A stretch of 41,132 nt of DNA from Pseudomonadota bacterium (GTDB lineage Bacteria; Pseudomonadota; Alphaproteobacteria; Acetobacterales; Acetobacteraceae). Every line of letters starts with the position of its first letter. Position 1 is the stretch's first letter. Shown piece after piece: positions 7,253-15,705 of this stretch. Where the stretch lies: NCBI GenBank assembly GCA_021805545.1, contig JAJZFB010000032.1, positions 1-41,132 on the forward strand. The letters run 5' to 3'. Under the pieces are notes generated by a model that had not been told where the DNA came from, searched no databases, and saw only the letters and a program-made list of their open reading frames with translations. Both the position numbers and the translations under genes were made by a program.

Positions 7253-8656
7253 TCAACTTCCCCCCTTCAGCCGGTACGGCACCACGCCACGCTCGGCGGT
7301 ACCCATATCCAGCGCGCGGCCCATGGGGGGTACGGAGCGGTGGCGGCAATTCGTGCGTTCGCAGGCGCGGCAGCCGGGGCCGATAAGGTCGGCGGCTTCC
7401 GGCGCCAGATTCAGCCCGGCGCCGTACACGGTTTGCGCGGCGTAACGTGTCTCGCAGCCCAGCACCACGGCCACGGCGCGCGGGCGGGCGAGGTAGGAGC
7501 CAGCGCCGCGCCCCACGGTGCGGGCGATGTTGAGGTACATCACGTCATCCGGCGTGCGGGCAAGCTGGACCAGGATGTCCCCCGGATGCGCAAAGGCCCG
7601 GTACACGTTCCATAACGGGCACGGGCCGCCGAACTGGGCGAACTGGAAGCGCGTGGCGCTGGAGCGCTTGAGGATATTCCCGGCAATGTCCGTTTTGGCG
7701 AAATAGAAGGGTATGCCCGGTAAATCGGGCCGCTGCATGGTGGAGAGCCGGTGCGCGATCTGCTCGAAACTGGCACCAAACTGGTGCTGCAGGCGTTGTA
7801 TGTCGTGCCGCACGGCGCGGGCGGCCTCGTGGAAGCGCGTATAGGGCAGCATGAGCGCGCCGGCGAAATAATTGGCCAGGGCTATGCGCGCCAGGCGCAG
7901 CGCCTCGGGCGAGGTGAAGATGGTGCGGCGCAATTCCTTCTCGATCAGCGCCTTCTGCTCCAACTGGCCGATGACATGGGCGAGCCAGAAGGTTTCGCTC
8001 TCGGGCGCCACATCCTCGGCCAAATACAGGCGCTTGGCTTGGCGGTTGAGCCGCCAGAACAGCCCGGTGCCGAGCAGGCCCGGCGCGCTGGCGGTAACCA
8101 GCCCGTGTGTGTCGCGCAAATAGCGGCGCAAATCCTCGCGCAGATTGGCGGAGGAAAATTGCGCGTCCTCGAAAAACTGCTCGGCGGCGCGGTCCAGCAG
8201 GGCGAAATGGTTCTGGCGGGACTGCACCCAATCGCGCACTTCGTCATACGGAAAACGCGGCAGGCGGGCAGCGGGGGCGGCAAGCTGCTCGGCCTGGGCG
8301 GTATAGGCGCGGTACAGGGCCATGAAAGCGTCGGCAAAAGCGGGGGCGGCCCGCACCAGGGCATGCAGCTCGCCGGACGCGCTGGAGAAGGGGCGGAAGA
8401 GCGGATCGGCCATATCCTCGCGGAGCTGGGCCTCGCGGCGGGCATCCTCGCTATCGGCAAAATGGCTGGCGGGCAGGTTAAGGGCAGTGGTTAGGCGCAC
8501 CAGCAAAGCCTGGGTAAGCGGGCGCTGGTCAGCCTCTATCTGGTTGAGATAGCTGGGGGAAATACCCAACCGCGCCGCCAGGGCCGACTGCCTCAGCCCG
8601 GCCTGGGCGCGGGCGCGGCGCAACCGCTCTCCTGCAAAAATTTTCCTATCCGCCAT
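7253..8656 (-). CDS. ScfR/PccR-type transcriptional regulator of propionyl-CoA metabolism
   Basis: This 467-residue protein carries an N-terminal XRE-type helix-turn-helix (residues about 8-65, with LRQSALAARLGISPSYLNQIE). A central region resembles the ImmA/IrrE domain but lacks an HExxH motif. The C-terminal DUF2083 domain holds the conserved Cys cluster GCRACERTNC and RSVPPMGRALD. Family members (RamB, ScfR, PccR) sense short-chain acyl-CoA levels and control methylcitrate or propionyl-CoA carboxylase genes. Divergence from prpC across a 202-base spacer containing repeated TTTGC/GCAA-type half-sites fits local control of prpC and prpB, and probable autoregulation. The start is clear at ATG 8656, though its Shine-Dalgarno sequence is weak. 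Confidence 0.88.
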   Translation of the reverse strand: MADRKIFAGERLRRARAQAGLRQSALAARLGISPSYLNQIEADQRPLTQALLVRLTTALNLPASHFADSEDARREAQLREDMADPLFRPFSSASGELHALVRAAPAFADAFMALYRAYTAQAEQLAAPAARLPRFPYDEVRDWVQSRQNHFALLDRAAEQFFEDAQFSSANLREDLRRYLRDTHGLVTASAPGLLGTGLFWRLNRQAKRLYLAEDVAPESETFWLAHVIGQLEQKALIEKELRRTIFTSPEALRLARIALANYFAGALMLPYTRFHEAARAVRHDIQRLQHQFGASFEQIAHRLSTMQRPDLPGIPFYFAKTDIAGNILKRSSATRFQFAQFGGPCPLWNVYRAFAHPGDILVQLARTPDDVMYLNIARTVGRGAGSYLARPRAVAVVLGCETRYAAQTVYGAGLNLAPEAADLIGPGCRACERTNCRHRSVPPMGRALDMGTAERGVVPYRLKGGS

Positions 8657-8677
8657 GGCATTATTTTTACAAAATTA

Positions 8678-8712
8678 GCAAAAATCCGCAAGGTATTTGC
8701 TCTTATCCGCAA
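8678..8712. promoter_or_regulatory. Candidate ScfR/PccR operator between regulator and prpC
   Basis: The segment contains GCAAAAATCCGCAA, TTTGC and a second ATCCGCAA. The two ATCCGCAA copies (8684-8691 and 8705-8712) are exactly 21 bases apart, which is two helical turns. TTTGC at 8696-8700 faces GCAAA at 8678-8682. PccR/RamB-type regulators are known to bind TTTGCAAA-like half-sites. The site is 21 bases upstream of the regulator start and about 150 bases before prpC. Confidence 0.55.
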
Positions 8713-8858
8713 TGAACGCACTGGACGGCGGCTTGCTTTACGGCAAATAGAACGGCGCAAATACACAGGAGCAAGCAACGCCGTGATGCTGCGCGAAGTC
8801 TGGTTTGCCGCCTGCCCTGTTCAGAACTTGTCCGCCACTCTTGCACGAAGGTGAGTCC

Positions 8859-10007
8859 ATGACCGAAGCCTCTACCCTGCCCAAGCCGAAAAAATCTGTC
8901 GCGCTGTCTGGCATTGCCGCCGGCAATACCGCGCTGTGCACGGTGGGCCGCACCGGCAACGACCTGCATTACCGCGGCTATGACATTCTCGATTTCGCGG
9001 ACACCTCGGAGTTCGAGGAGATCGCGCATCTGCTGGTGCATGGCACGCTGCCCAACGCGGCGGAGCTGGCGGCCTATAAGGCCAAGCTGAAATCTCTGCG
9101 CGGCCTGCCCGCCGCCGCCAAGGCGGTGCTGGAGCAACTGCCTGCCTCCGCCCACCCGATGGACGTGCAGCGCACCTACGTGTCCGCGCTGGGCACCATT
9201 CTGCCGGAAGCGCATGACCATAACCACCCCGGCGCGCGCGACATTGCCGACAGGCTCATCGCCTCGGTCGGCTCCGCGCTGCTGTACTGGTACCATTACG
9301 CCACCAACGGCAAGCGTATCGACGTGGAAACAGATGACGAGACCGTGGGCGGGCACTTCCTGCATTTGCTGCATGGCAAGGTGCCGCCGGCTTCGTGGGT
9401 GCGCGCGATGCACACCTCGCTGATTTTGTATGCCGAGCATGAGTTCAACGCTTCCACCTTCACCTGCCGCGTCATCGCCGGCACGGGGTCCGACATTTAT
9501 TCCGCCATCGCGGGTGGCATTGGCGCGCTGCGCGGGCCGAAGCATGGCGGCGCCAACGAGGTGGCGTTCGAAATCCAGAAGCGCTACGCCAACCCGGATG
9601 AGGCTGAAGCCGACATCAAGCGCCGCATGGAAGCCAAGGAAGTCATCATCGGCTTCGGCCACCCGGTTTACACCATCTCCGACCCGCGCAACGTCGTCAT
9701 CAAGCGCGTCGCCAAGAGCCTTTCGGACGAGGCGAAATCGACCAAGATGTACGACATCGCCGCGCGCATCGAGACGGTGATGATGGATGCGAAGAAGATG
9801 TTCCCGAACCTGGATTGGTTCTCGGCCGTTTCGTACCACATGATGGGCGTGCCGACCGCCATGTTCACGCCGCTTTTCGTCATCTCCCGCACTTCGGGCT
9901 GGAGCGCGCACATCATCGAGCAGCGCATCGACGGCAAGATCATCCGCCCCTCGGCCAATTATACCGGGCCGGAAGATCTGAAATTCGTGCCTTTGGCAAA
10001 CCGCTAA
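8859..10007 (+). CDS. prpC: 2-Methylcitrate synthase
   Basis: This 382-residue citrate-synthase-family enzyme condenses propionyl-CoA with oxaloacetate in the methylcitrate cycle in the cytoplasm. Visible motifs are [20 protein letters not shown] near the N-terminus, the [14 protein letters not shown]-like segment, [16 protein letters not shown] (catalytic His region) and IIGFGHPVY (second catalytic His). The length fits PrpC rather than the longer Gram-negative GltA. ATG 8859 has AAGGTGAG upstream; an extension to 8805 lacks support. Linkage to prpB and the ScfR/PccR-like regulator supports the call. No 2-methylcitrate dehydratase gene (prpD or acnD) is present in the window. Confidence 0.92.
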   Translation: MTEASTLPKPKKSVALSGIAAGNTALCTVGRTGNDLHYRGYDILDFADTSEFEEIAHLLVHGTLPNAAELAAYKAKLKSLRGLPAAAKAVLEQLPASAHPMDVQRTYVSALGTILPEAHDHNHPGARDIADRLIASVGSALLYWYHYATNGKRIDVETDDETVGGHFLHLLHGKVPPASWVRAMHTSLILYAEHEFNASTFTCRVIAGTGSDIYSAIAGGIGALRGPKHGGANEVAFEIQKRYANPDEAEADIKRRMEAKEVIIGFGHPVYTISDPRNVVIKRVAKSLSDEAKSTKMYDIAARIETVMMDAKKMFPNLDWFSAVSYHMMGVPTAMFTPLFVISRTSGWSAHIIEQRIDGKIIRPSANYTGPEDLKFVPLANR

Positions 10008-10018
10008 TTGCCGCATCC

Positions 10019-10044
10019 CCCGCCAGGGCAGCCTGGCGGGTTTT
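10019..10044 (+). terminator. Intrinsic terminator between prpC and prpB
   Basis: CCCGCCAGG, loop GCAG and CCTGGCGGG form a perfect 9-bp GC-rich stem followed at once by TTTT. It lies 11 bases after the prpC stop and 22 bases before the prpB start. Confidence 0.85.
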
Positions 10045-10065
10045 GAATTTTTAGAGGGATTTTCC

Positions 10066-10983
10066 ATGACCTACCTCAGTGCTTCGGCTTATTCCAACAT
10101 TCCCGCCGGTGAGCGTTTCCGCGCTTTGCTCAACCGCCCCGGCATTTTGCCCATCCCCGGCGCGCATAATGGCTTGGCCTCGCAGCAGGCGAAGCGGGCG
10201 GGCTTCGAGGCGTGTTACCTGTCCGGTGGCGCCATGTCCGCCTCCATGGGCCTGCCGGACCTTGGCATTATCACCGTGGACGATGTGGCCTGGTTCATCC
10301 GCCAGGTAACGCGCGCCTCTGGCCTGCCGGTGCTGGTGGATGGCGATACAGGCTATGGCGAAGCGCTGAACGTGATGCACATGGTCCGCACATTTGAAGA
10401 TTGCGGTGCCGCCGCGCTGCATCTGGAAGACCAGATTTTGCCCAAGAAATGCGGGCACCTGAACGACAAGAAGCTGGCCAGCCCGCAGGATATGGCCGCC
10501 AAGGTGGCCGCCGCGCGCCATGCCCGCCGCCATATCTACATCATCGCCCGTACCGATGCCGCCGCCTCTGAGGGCATGGACGGCGCCGTTGCGCGCGCGA
10601 AGCTGTACATGGAAGCTGGCGCCGATGCGATTTTCCCCGAGGCGCTGATTACCGAGGAAATGTTCCGCGAATTCGCCCGCCGCATGCCCGGCGTGCCGCT
10701 GCTGGCCAACATGACCGAATTCGGCAAGACCCCGTTCTTTACGCAGGAACAGTTCCAGGATTTCGGCTACAAAATGGTCATATGGCCCGTTTCCTCGCTG
10801 CGCGTGGCCGCCAAGGCGCAGGAAAAACTCTACGCCGCCATAAAGCAGGACGGCGGCACGCATAGCAGCGTGGACCAGATGCTGACCCGCAAGGATTTAT
10901 ACGCCACCATCGACTATGACGGCTTCGAGGCGCTGGACAGCACGATTGTTAAGACCATCGTGCCGGAAGCGCTGCCGCGTTAG
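10066..10983 (+). CDS. prpB: 2-Methylisocitrate lyase
   Basis: This 305-residue member of the isocitrate lyase/PEP mutase family cleaves 2-methylisocitrate to pyruvate and succinate. The catalytic loop KKCGH is at residues 127-131 with the nucleophilic Cys129. The metal/substrate region VDGDTGYG is at 91-98, and HLEDQ, IARTDA and ANMTEFG follow in family order. ATG 10066 has AGAGGG upstream. It follows prpC by 58 bases with an intrinsic terminator in between, so its expression may depend on read-through or on its own promoter. Confidence 0.93.
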   Translation: MTYLSASAYSNIPAGERFRALLNRPGILPIPGAHNGLASQQAKRAGFEACYLSGGAMSASMGLPDLGIITVDDVAWFIRQVTRASGLPVLVDGDTGYGEALNVMHMVRTFEDCGAAALHLEDQILPKKCGHLNDKKLASPQDMAAKVAAARHARRHIYIIARTDAAASEGMDGAVARAKLYMEAGADAIFPEALITEEMFREFARRMPGVPLLANMTEFGKTPFFTQEQFQDFGYKMVIWPVSSLRVAAKAQEKLYAAIKQDGGTHSSVDQMLTRKDLYATIDYDGFEALDSTIVKTIVPEALPR

Positions 10984-11040
10984 CGCGATAACGTGAGATG
11001 CGCTCGCTTTGCGAGCGATCCGAAAATCTGAATCGCACTC
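10981..11040 (-). repeat. Dispersed intergenic repeat, copy B (inverted)
   Basis: The reverse complement of this segment aligns with 5404-5465 over about 60 bases, sharing GATTCAGA, TTTCG, ATCGC, AGCGAGC, CATCTCA and ATCGCG. It begins at the prpB stop codon and contains the small perfect hairpin CGCTCGC-TTT-GCGAGCG at 11001-11017. Confidence 0.8.
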
Positions 11041-11053
11041 TGCTTCATTGATT

Positions 11054-11117
11054 GAGAGCCGGATTCAGATTTCAGGCCGGATCACAACGTGATCCGGCCT
11101 GAAATCATCCGGCTCTC
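11054..11117. terminator. Long hairpin, probable bidirectional terminator
   Basis: GAGAGCCGGAT-TCA-GATTTCAGGCCGGATCAC pairs with the facing arm through an AAC loop. The result is a stem of about 29 bp with one 3-base bulge, ending in ATTTTCT on the + strand. It lies between convergent prpB and the SDR gene. Its left arm shares the GAGCCGGATTCAGATTTC core with the dispersed repeat. Confidence 0.8.
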
Positions 11118-11182
11118 ATTTTCTAGCAGCACGGAAGAGGGCCATCCCCGGGGCGTTTTGAAAACGCGCAGGGATGATACGC

Positions 11183-11974
11183 TTAGTTGCCCTTCACCGT
11201 ACGCCCGCCATCCACAACAAGAATATCCCCCGTGTGGAACACCGAGGCATCTGACGCGAGATAGGCGGCGGGGCCTTCAATATCGGTTGGGTAGCCAGGC
11301 CGCCCCAGCGGGGTGATGGAGGAGAAATGCTTGGCAACGGCCTCGCTCTGCGGGCTGCTGTCGGTCATCCCGGTCATGATGAAGCCCGGCGCGAGCATGT
11401 TCACGCGGATTTTATATTGGCCCAACTCCACCGCCATGCCTTTTACCATGGCCGCCAGCGCGCCCTTGGCGCCGGCATAATGCTCCATGCCCTGGCGGCC
11501 CTGGAAGATTGAGAGGCTGCCGCATACGGCAATGGAGCCGCCCGGGTCACCCGCCTGCGCCCGCGCGCGCATATGCCGCGCCGCCTCGCGCAACGTGTAG
11601 AAGGAGCCATGCAGATTCACGTTCAGCAATTCGTGATACATCTCGCTCGTCATATCTGGAAACGAGGGGGCGTGAGACGTAAAGCCCGCATTGGCGAACA
11701 CGCAATCCACCCGCCCCATGGCTGCCAGCGAGGATGCAAACGCATCGATTACCGCCTGCTCATTGGCCACATCGACAGCCTCGTGATGCACCCGCCCTGC
11801 CCCAGCCGCTTTTAATTGTTCCAGCGCCTGCGCGTTGCGGTCTGCCCTGCGGCCCCATACCACCACATCTGCCCCTTGTTTGGCGCAACCCATGAGAAAC
11901 CCAAGACCAATACCGCTATTGGCGCCGGCGGCCAGCACCACACGGCCTGTGAGGTCGAAAAGTCCACGCGTCAT
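11183..11974 (-). CDS. SDR family oxidoreductase
   Basis: This 263-residue classical SDR has the cofactor motif GANSGIG (residues 18-24), FANAG, the catalytic Ser in CGSLS, YAGAK as the YxxxK pair, and the C-terminal VDGGRTVKGN. It probably oxidises or reduces a secondary alcohol or ketone with NAD(P)H in the cytoplasm; the substrate is unknown. It starts 3 bases after the sulfotransferase stop on the minus strand, so it is the last gene of a three-gene operon with the sulfotransferase and ADH. It converges on prpB across a spacer of about 200 bases with repeats and a terminator. Confidence 0.9.
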   Translation of the reverse strand: MTRGLFDLTGRVVLAAGANSGIGLGFLMGCAKQGADVVVWGRRADRNAQALEQLKAAGAGRVHHEAVDVANEQAVIDAFASSLAAMGRVDCVFANAGFTSHAPSFPDMTSEMYHELLNVNLHGSFYTLREAARHMRARAQAGDPGGSIAVCGSLSIFQGRQGMEHYAGAKGALAAMVKGMAVELGQYKIRVNMLAPGFIMTGMTDSSPQSEAVAKHFSSITPLGRPGYPTDIEGPAAYLASDASVFHTGDILVVDGGRTVKGN

Positions 11975-11977
11975 GTT

Positions 11978-13129
11978 TTATGCCTCCTGGGCTGTGGCGA
12001 CGGGGTGCGCCCGTAAATAATCCGAGAAATAGGGTTCAAGCTGCTTTTTGGTGAAGCCCCATTCGGCAAGTGAGTATTTATGCGTGCCATAGCGGCCTTG
12101 CGGATTCTCCCGCAGCCAGTTTTCCATGCCGTTTTGCGTATTGGCGGTCCATTCATCCCCCAGCCAGGCATAGATTTTCTTCATCTGCGCCATCGGGTCC
12201 TGCATCATGTCATCGTAATAAAGATGATAGATGTCATCCGGCCTTTCCGCGCTTACTTCCAGCGGGCGCGCCACATGCATTGCCATTTGCAGCGGAAAAT
12301 ACCGGTGCATATATTCAAGCCCGGAATCCTTGTTGAAAATAAGCCGCGACTTGCCACGCATGTTCACTGAGGAAGCAAAGGTGGCGTAAGGGTCACGGTG
12401 CGTCCAGATTATTTTCGCATCCGGGAAGGTTTTGAAAATCTGGCGGATGAAAAGAGAGTCGGATGGCATTTTAAGCACCCAGCGCCCACCATTGGTGGAT
12501 TGCAGGCATTGCAGAACACGCTTGCGATGTTCGAAAGCAGTGGCCATGCTGGTGAACAAAATCCAGTCATGGTAGGTGGGCGTCACTGTCAGTACCGCCA
12601 GCATAAGCGAGCGGAAATCCTGCGCCACCAGGTGCACACATTCCGTCGGCCCGTCGCCTGGCTCCCAATGCGCGGCGCCTATGGCGGGGTTGGCTTTCAG
12701 CATGGCCTCATCCTTGGCCAGTTCCGCCAGGCAGCGCGGGTCGGTTTTCAGCGCGCCGGGTGCCGCTGGCGCGCCGCCCTGATAGGCCTCCCAGCGCAGC
12801 ATGGAGCGGTTGGCTGGGTCCGCATTCATCAAGTAGCTTATCATCGTCGTGCCGGTGCGCGGCATGCCGAGGATGAAGACCGGGCGCTTCACCAGCGCCT
12901 GCGTTACCGCGGGGTTTTTGCGGATATAATCGTCCACCTGCATGCGCGCCGCCAGCGCTTCCACATAGCGGTTTTTCATGATGCCCCAGCCGCGCTCCGT
13001 CAGTGCATCGGCCTTGGCTGTGTCGGCCAGGAGAATCTCCAGCCCCTCGCGCCAGGAATCGGTATCGGGATCTGGCGCGCCGGATTTTTCGCGCGCGGCG
13101 TTTACAACCTCGTCGAATGTCAAAGCCAT
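11978..13129 (-). CDS. Sulfotransferase family protein (Sulfotransfer_3)
   Basis: This 383-residue protein has the 5'-phosphosulfate loop FILGMPRTGTTM, followed by a 3'-phosphate-binding region IIWTHRDPYATFASS. Both are hallmarks of PAPS-dependent sulfotransferases. The C-terminal part (DDMMQDPMAQMKKIYAWLGDEW) fits the bacterial Sulfotransfer_3 group. Such genes are common in hydrophobic-compound metabolism clusters of actinobacteria and sphingomonads, but their acceptors are mostly unknown. It lies 20 bases after the ADH and 3 bases before the SDR in one operon, divergent from an alkylsulfatase-like gene. Confidence 0.87.
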   Translation of the reverse strand: MALTFDEVVNAAREKSGAPDPDTDSWREGLEILLADTAKADALTERGWGIMKNRYVEALAARMQVDDYIRKNPAVTQALVKRPVFILGMPRTGTTMISYLMNADPANRSMLRWEAYQGGAPAAPGALKTDPRCLAELAKDEAMLKANPAIGAAHWEPGDGPTECVHLVAQDFRSLMLAVLTVTPTYHDWILFTSMATAFEHRKRVLQCLQSTNGGRWVLKMPSDSLFIRQIFKTFPDAKIIWTHRDPYATFASSVNMRGKSRLIFNKDSGLEYMHRYFPLQMAMHVARPLEVSAERPDDIYHLYYDDMMQDPMAQMKKIYAWLGDEWTANTQNGMENWLRENPQGRYGTHKYSLAEWGFTKKQLEPYFSDYLRAHPVATAQEA

Positions 13130-13149
13130 TTTTTGCCTGTTCTTGTCGT

Positions 13150-14154
13150 TTAATCGAAGGTGAGCACCACTTTCGCGGCCTCGCCGGCGTTGTCGGCCAC
13201 CTCGAAAGCATGCAGGAAATCGTTGAAGGAAAAGCGATGGGTTATCATCGCTTCGGGGTCGATCTCGCCCTTTGCCAGCTTTTCCATTACCTCGGGAAAT
13301 TCCGTGGGATAGCCGGAAGCCCCGATCAGGCTGACCTCCTTGCTCATCAGCCGTGTGGCGTCGATGGTGACAGGATGGCGCTGCATGGCCACGGTGATGA
13401 TACGGCTGCGCTTATTCGCGAGATCGACAAGCTGGGCCAGCAGGCCGGGCGCGCCGCTGACCTCGAAATACAGTTCCGTGCCTGGATAATCGATACCCCA
13501 GATTTTACCCACGCCATGCAGCTCCTGGAGAATCTCCTTGGGCGGCGTTTCGCGCGGGTCGAACGCGGCGCGGGCGCCGAGCGCCAAGGCGCGTTCGCGG
13601 CGCAAGGGGGAAAGATCGAAGGCAATAATGTCTTCTATGCCGCGCTGGCGCAAACCCAGCACGATGCCAAGCCCGATGGGCCCCACGCCGAACACGGCGA
13701 CATGCTCGCCCGGCCTGGGAGCGGCCCGGTTGACCGCGTGCATGGCCACGGACAGCGGCTCCACCAGGGCGGCATGGTCGAGGCTGACGCTGTCTGGCAC
13801 TTTGCAGAGCGATTGCACATGCCCATCCACCTCGCGCAGCACCACATAGGGGCTGAATCCGCCACATTCACCGCCACGGCCCATATCCGCCGGGCTGTTG
13901 TTGGAATTATAGGCCACGCGGTCGCCAAGCTTGTAACTTTTTACGTCAGGGCCAACTTCGATGACCTCACCGGCGAATTCGTGGCCGAGCGGCATGGGCT
14001 TGCCGAAGCGCGGCCCCATGTGGCGAAAATGCAGGTCGGTGCCGCAAATACCGCTGGCCCGTACTTTAACAATGATGTCTCCCGGCCCCGCCACGGGGCG
14101 CTGCACATCGCTCAGCCGCAGGTCGCCCGGGGCATGGAGTGTTGCCACTTGCAT
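13150..14154 (-). CDS. Zinc-type alcohol dehydrogenase (MDR), structural-zinc lobe reduced
   Basis: This 334-residue medium-chain dehydrogenase carries the catalytic-zinc motif GICGTD (Cys37) and GHEFAGEV (His58, Glu59). The Rossmann loop GVGPIGLG follows. Where family members usually have four closely spaced structural-zinc cysteines, this protein has NSNNSPADMGRGGECGG with a single Cys, so the structural zinc is probably absent. The substrate is unknown. GGAGAAG precedes the ATG. It is the first gene of the ADH-sulfotransferase-SDR operon and diverges from the alkylsulfatase-like gene across 201 bases. Confidence 0.87.
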   Translation of the reverse strand: MQVATLHAPGDLRLSDVQRPVAGPGDIIVKVRASGICGTDLHFRHMGPRFGKPMPLGHEFAGEVIEVGPDVKSYKLGDRVAYNSNNSPADMGRGGECGGFSPYVVLREVDGHVQSLCKVPDSVSLDHAALVEPLSVAMHAVNRAAPRPGEHVAVFGVGPIGLGIVLGLRQRGIEDIIAFDLSPLRRERALALGARAAFDPRETPPKEILQELHGVGKIWGIDYPGTELYFEVSGAPGLLAQLVDLANKRSRIITVAMQRHPVTIDATRLMSKEVSLIGASGYPTEFPEVMEKLAKGEIDPEAMITHRFSFNDFLHAFEVADNAGEAAKVVLTFD

Positions 14155-14355
14155 TATGGGCTTCTCCTCAAATGATTATCTGTATCTTGCGCCCCACATA
14201 AAAACGGCTGACGCTTGGTGGCAATGTGCAAATGCATCGTGCCCCGGCCATAAGATGGCCGTCTGGCCATTTTGCCCGGCCGGGAAGCATGCGCCGGGTT
14301 GCGCGGGAGCCGGGACCTGGCCTGAAATGGATGAAAAGCCAGGAAGGAGAGCGAT

Positions 14356-15609
14356 ATGACCGCAAAGCCAGAGCTTTCGCCGCAAGGGTTGCGCGTGGCG
14401 GAGATGATACAGTCCGGTGCCGGGCAGCAAAAACCCATAGAGCGCGCACCCGGGGTTTATGAAAGCCGGGGCATCGGCAATTCTTATCTCGTGACCACAA
14501 GGGATGGCGATGTATTGGTGAATGCCGGCGGGCTGGGCGATGCCCGGCGCGGCAAGGCTCTGTTCGCCATGGTGTCGTCTAGCCCCATACGCGCCATTGT
14601 GCTTACGCAGAGCCATGCCAACCAATATGGCGGGCTGGAGGTTTACAAAACGCCAGATAACATCGTGATCGCACACCGGCTTTATCCTGGGGAGCGCGCC
14701 TATAGCGAGGCGCTCAGCCCGCATTACCGCCGCGGCTCACGCCGTATTTTTGGAAATATAGCCGGTAAAAGCGAAGATATTGTGCCAGCCAGCGAAGTGG
14801 CGCCGGACCTGCTGATCGGCGATGAGGGGCATGAATTCACGCTGGGGGGACGGCGGTTCGAGATTATCCACACGCCTGGCGGCGAGACGCGCTCGGCCGT
14901 TATCGTCTGGCTGCCAGAGGAAAAAATCGCCATCGCTGGTAATTTATTCGGGCCTGTGTTCGGCAACCATCCCAACCTCAACACGCTGCGGGGCGACAAG
15001 CCGCGCTGGGCGTTGCAATTCATCGAATCAGTAAAAAAGTTGCGCGCGTTGAGGCCAGAACTCATCCTGACCGGGCACGAGGCCATTGGCGGCGCGGCGC
15101 ACATAGAGCGCGAGATGACGCGCATTATAGACGCGGTGCAATACGTGCACGACCGCACGGTGGAGGGAATGAACGAAGGCAAGGATTTGCGTACGCTGAT
15201 GCGCGAGATCCAAACCCCGCCAGACCTCACCCTGACCGAGGAATATGGCAAGATTGCTTGGAATGTGCGTGCCATATGGCATGAATATACGGGGTGGTTT
15301 GACCCTGCGCGCGGCACCACCGAGCTGTATGGCGTGCCGCCCGCAAACGTGGCGCCCGCTATTGTGGAACTGGCCGGCGGCGCGGAGAAGCTGGCGGCAC
15401 GGGCGCAAGGCTTTGTGGATGAGCAAAAGCCGCTAGAGGCGCTGCATTTGCTGGATATTGCGCTGGCCGCCGCCCCAAATTCGCCGGCCGCGCGCACGGT
15501 GAAGCAGGCCGCGCTGACTTTGCTGCTGGCCCAAAGCGGGGGCAAGAATTTATGGGAGCGCATGTGGATTGCCGCGGCATTGCGCGAGCTGGAAACGCCG
15601 TCTGGCTGA
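14356..15609 (+). CDS. Alkylsulfatase-like MBL-fold protein with degenerate zinc site
   Basis: This 417-residue protein aligns in layout with SdsA1/BDS1-type alkylsulfatases. It has an N-terminal metallo-beta-lactamase domain (NSYLVTTRDGDVLVNAGG; IVLTQSHANQYGG), the GNHPNLNTLRGD substrate-pocket segment, ILTGH, and the dimerisation domain with VRAIWHEYTGWFDP and TTELYG. The usual HxHxDH zinc motif reads Q85-S-H87-A-N89-Q90, so two His and the Asp are replaced. The usual Glu in the AEN segment reads AGN (Gly195). His241 and Glu177 remain. It is therefore either a non-catalytic relative or a changed enzyme; this is inference. GGAGAG precedes ATG 14356. Confidence 0.82.
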   Translation: MTAKPELSPQGLRVAEMIQSGAGQQKPIERAPGVYESRGIGNSYLVTTRDGDVLVNAGGLGDARRGKALFAMVSSSPIRAIVLTQSHANQYGGLEVYKTPDNIVIAHRLYPGERAYSEALSPHYRRGSRRIFGNIAGKSEDIVPASEVAPDLLIGDEGHEFTLGGRRFEIIHTPGGETRSAVIVWLPEEKIAIAGNLFGPVFGNHPNLNTLRGDKPRWALQFIESVKKLRALRPELILTGHEAIGGAAHIEREMTRIIDAVQYVHDRTVEGMNEGKDLRTLMREIQTPPDLTLTEEYGKIAWNVRAIWHEYTGWFDPARGTTELYGVPPANVAPAIVELAGGAEKLAARAQGFVDEQKPLEALHLLDIALAAAPNSPAARTVKQAALTLLLAQSGGKNLWERMWIAAALRELETPSG

Positions 15610-15705
15610 TGGCGGCCCACTAGCGCGGCGGGCGCAAGGGCGGTTTGCCGCATGGCGGCATTGGGCTTATGAGCCTGCCGCCCCTAACCGCTCTACCGAG
15701 GATAC

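Noticed and set aside
8703-10067. A 454-codon minus-strand frame opposite prpC
   Set aside because: Antisense to a clear citrate synthase; no recognisable product.
13003-14175. A 390-codon + strand frame across the ADH
   Set aside because: Antisense to the ADH and sulfotransferase genes, both with full motifs.
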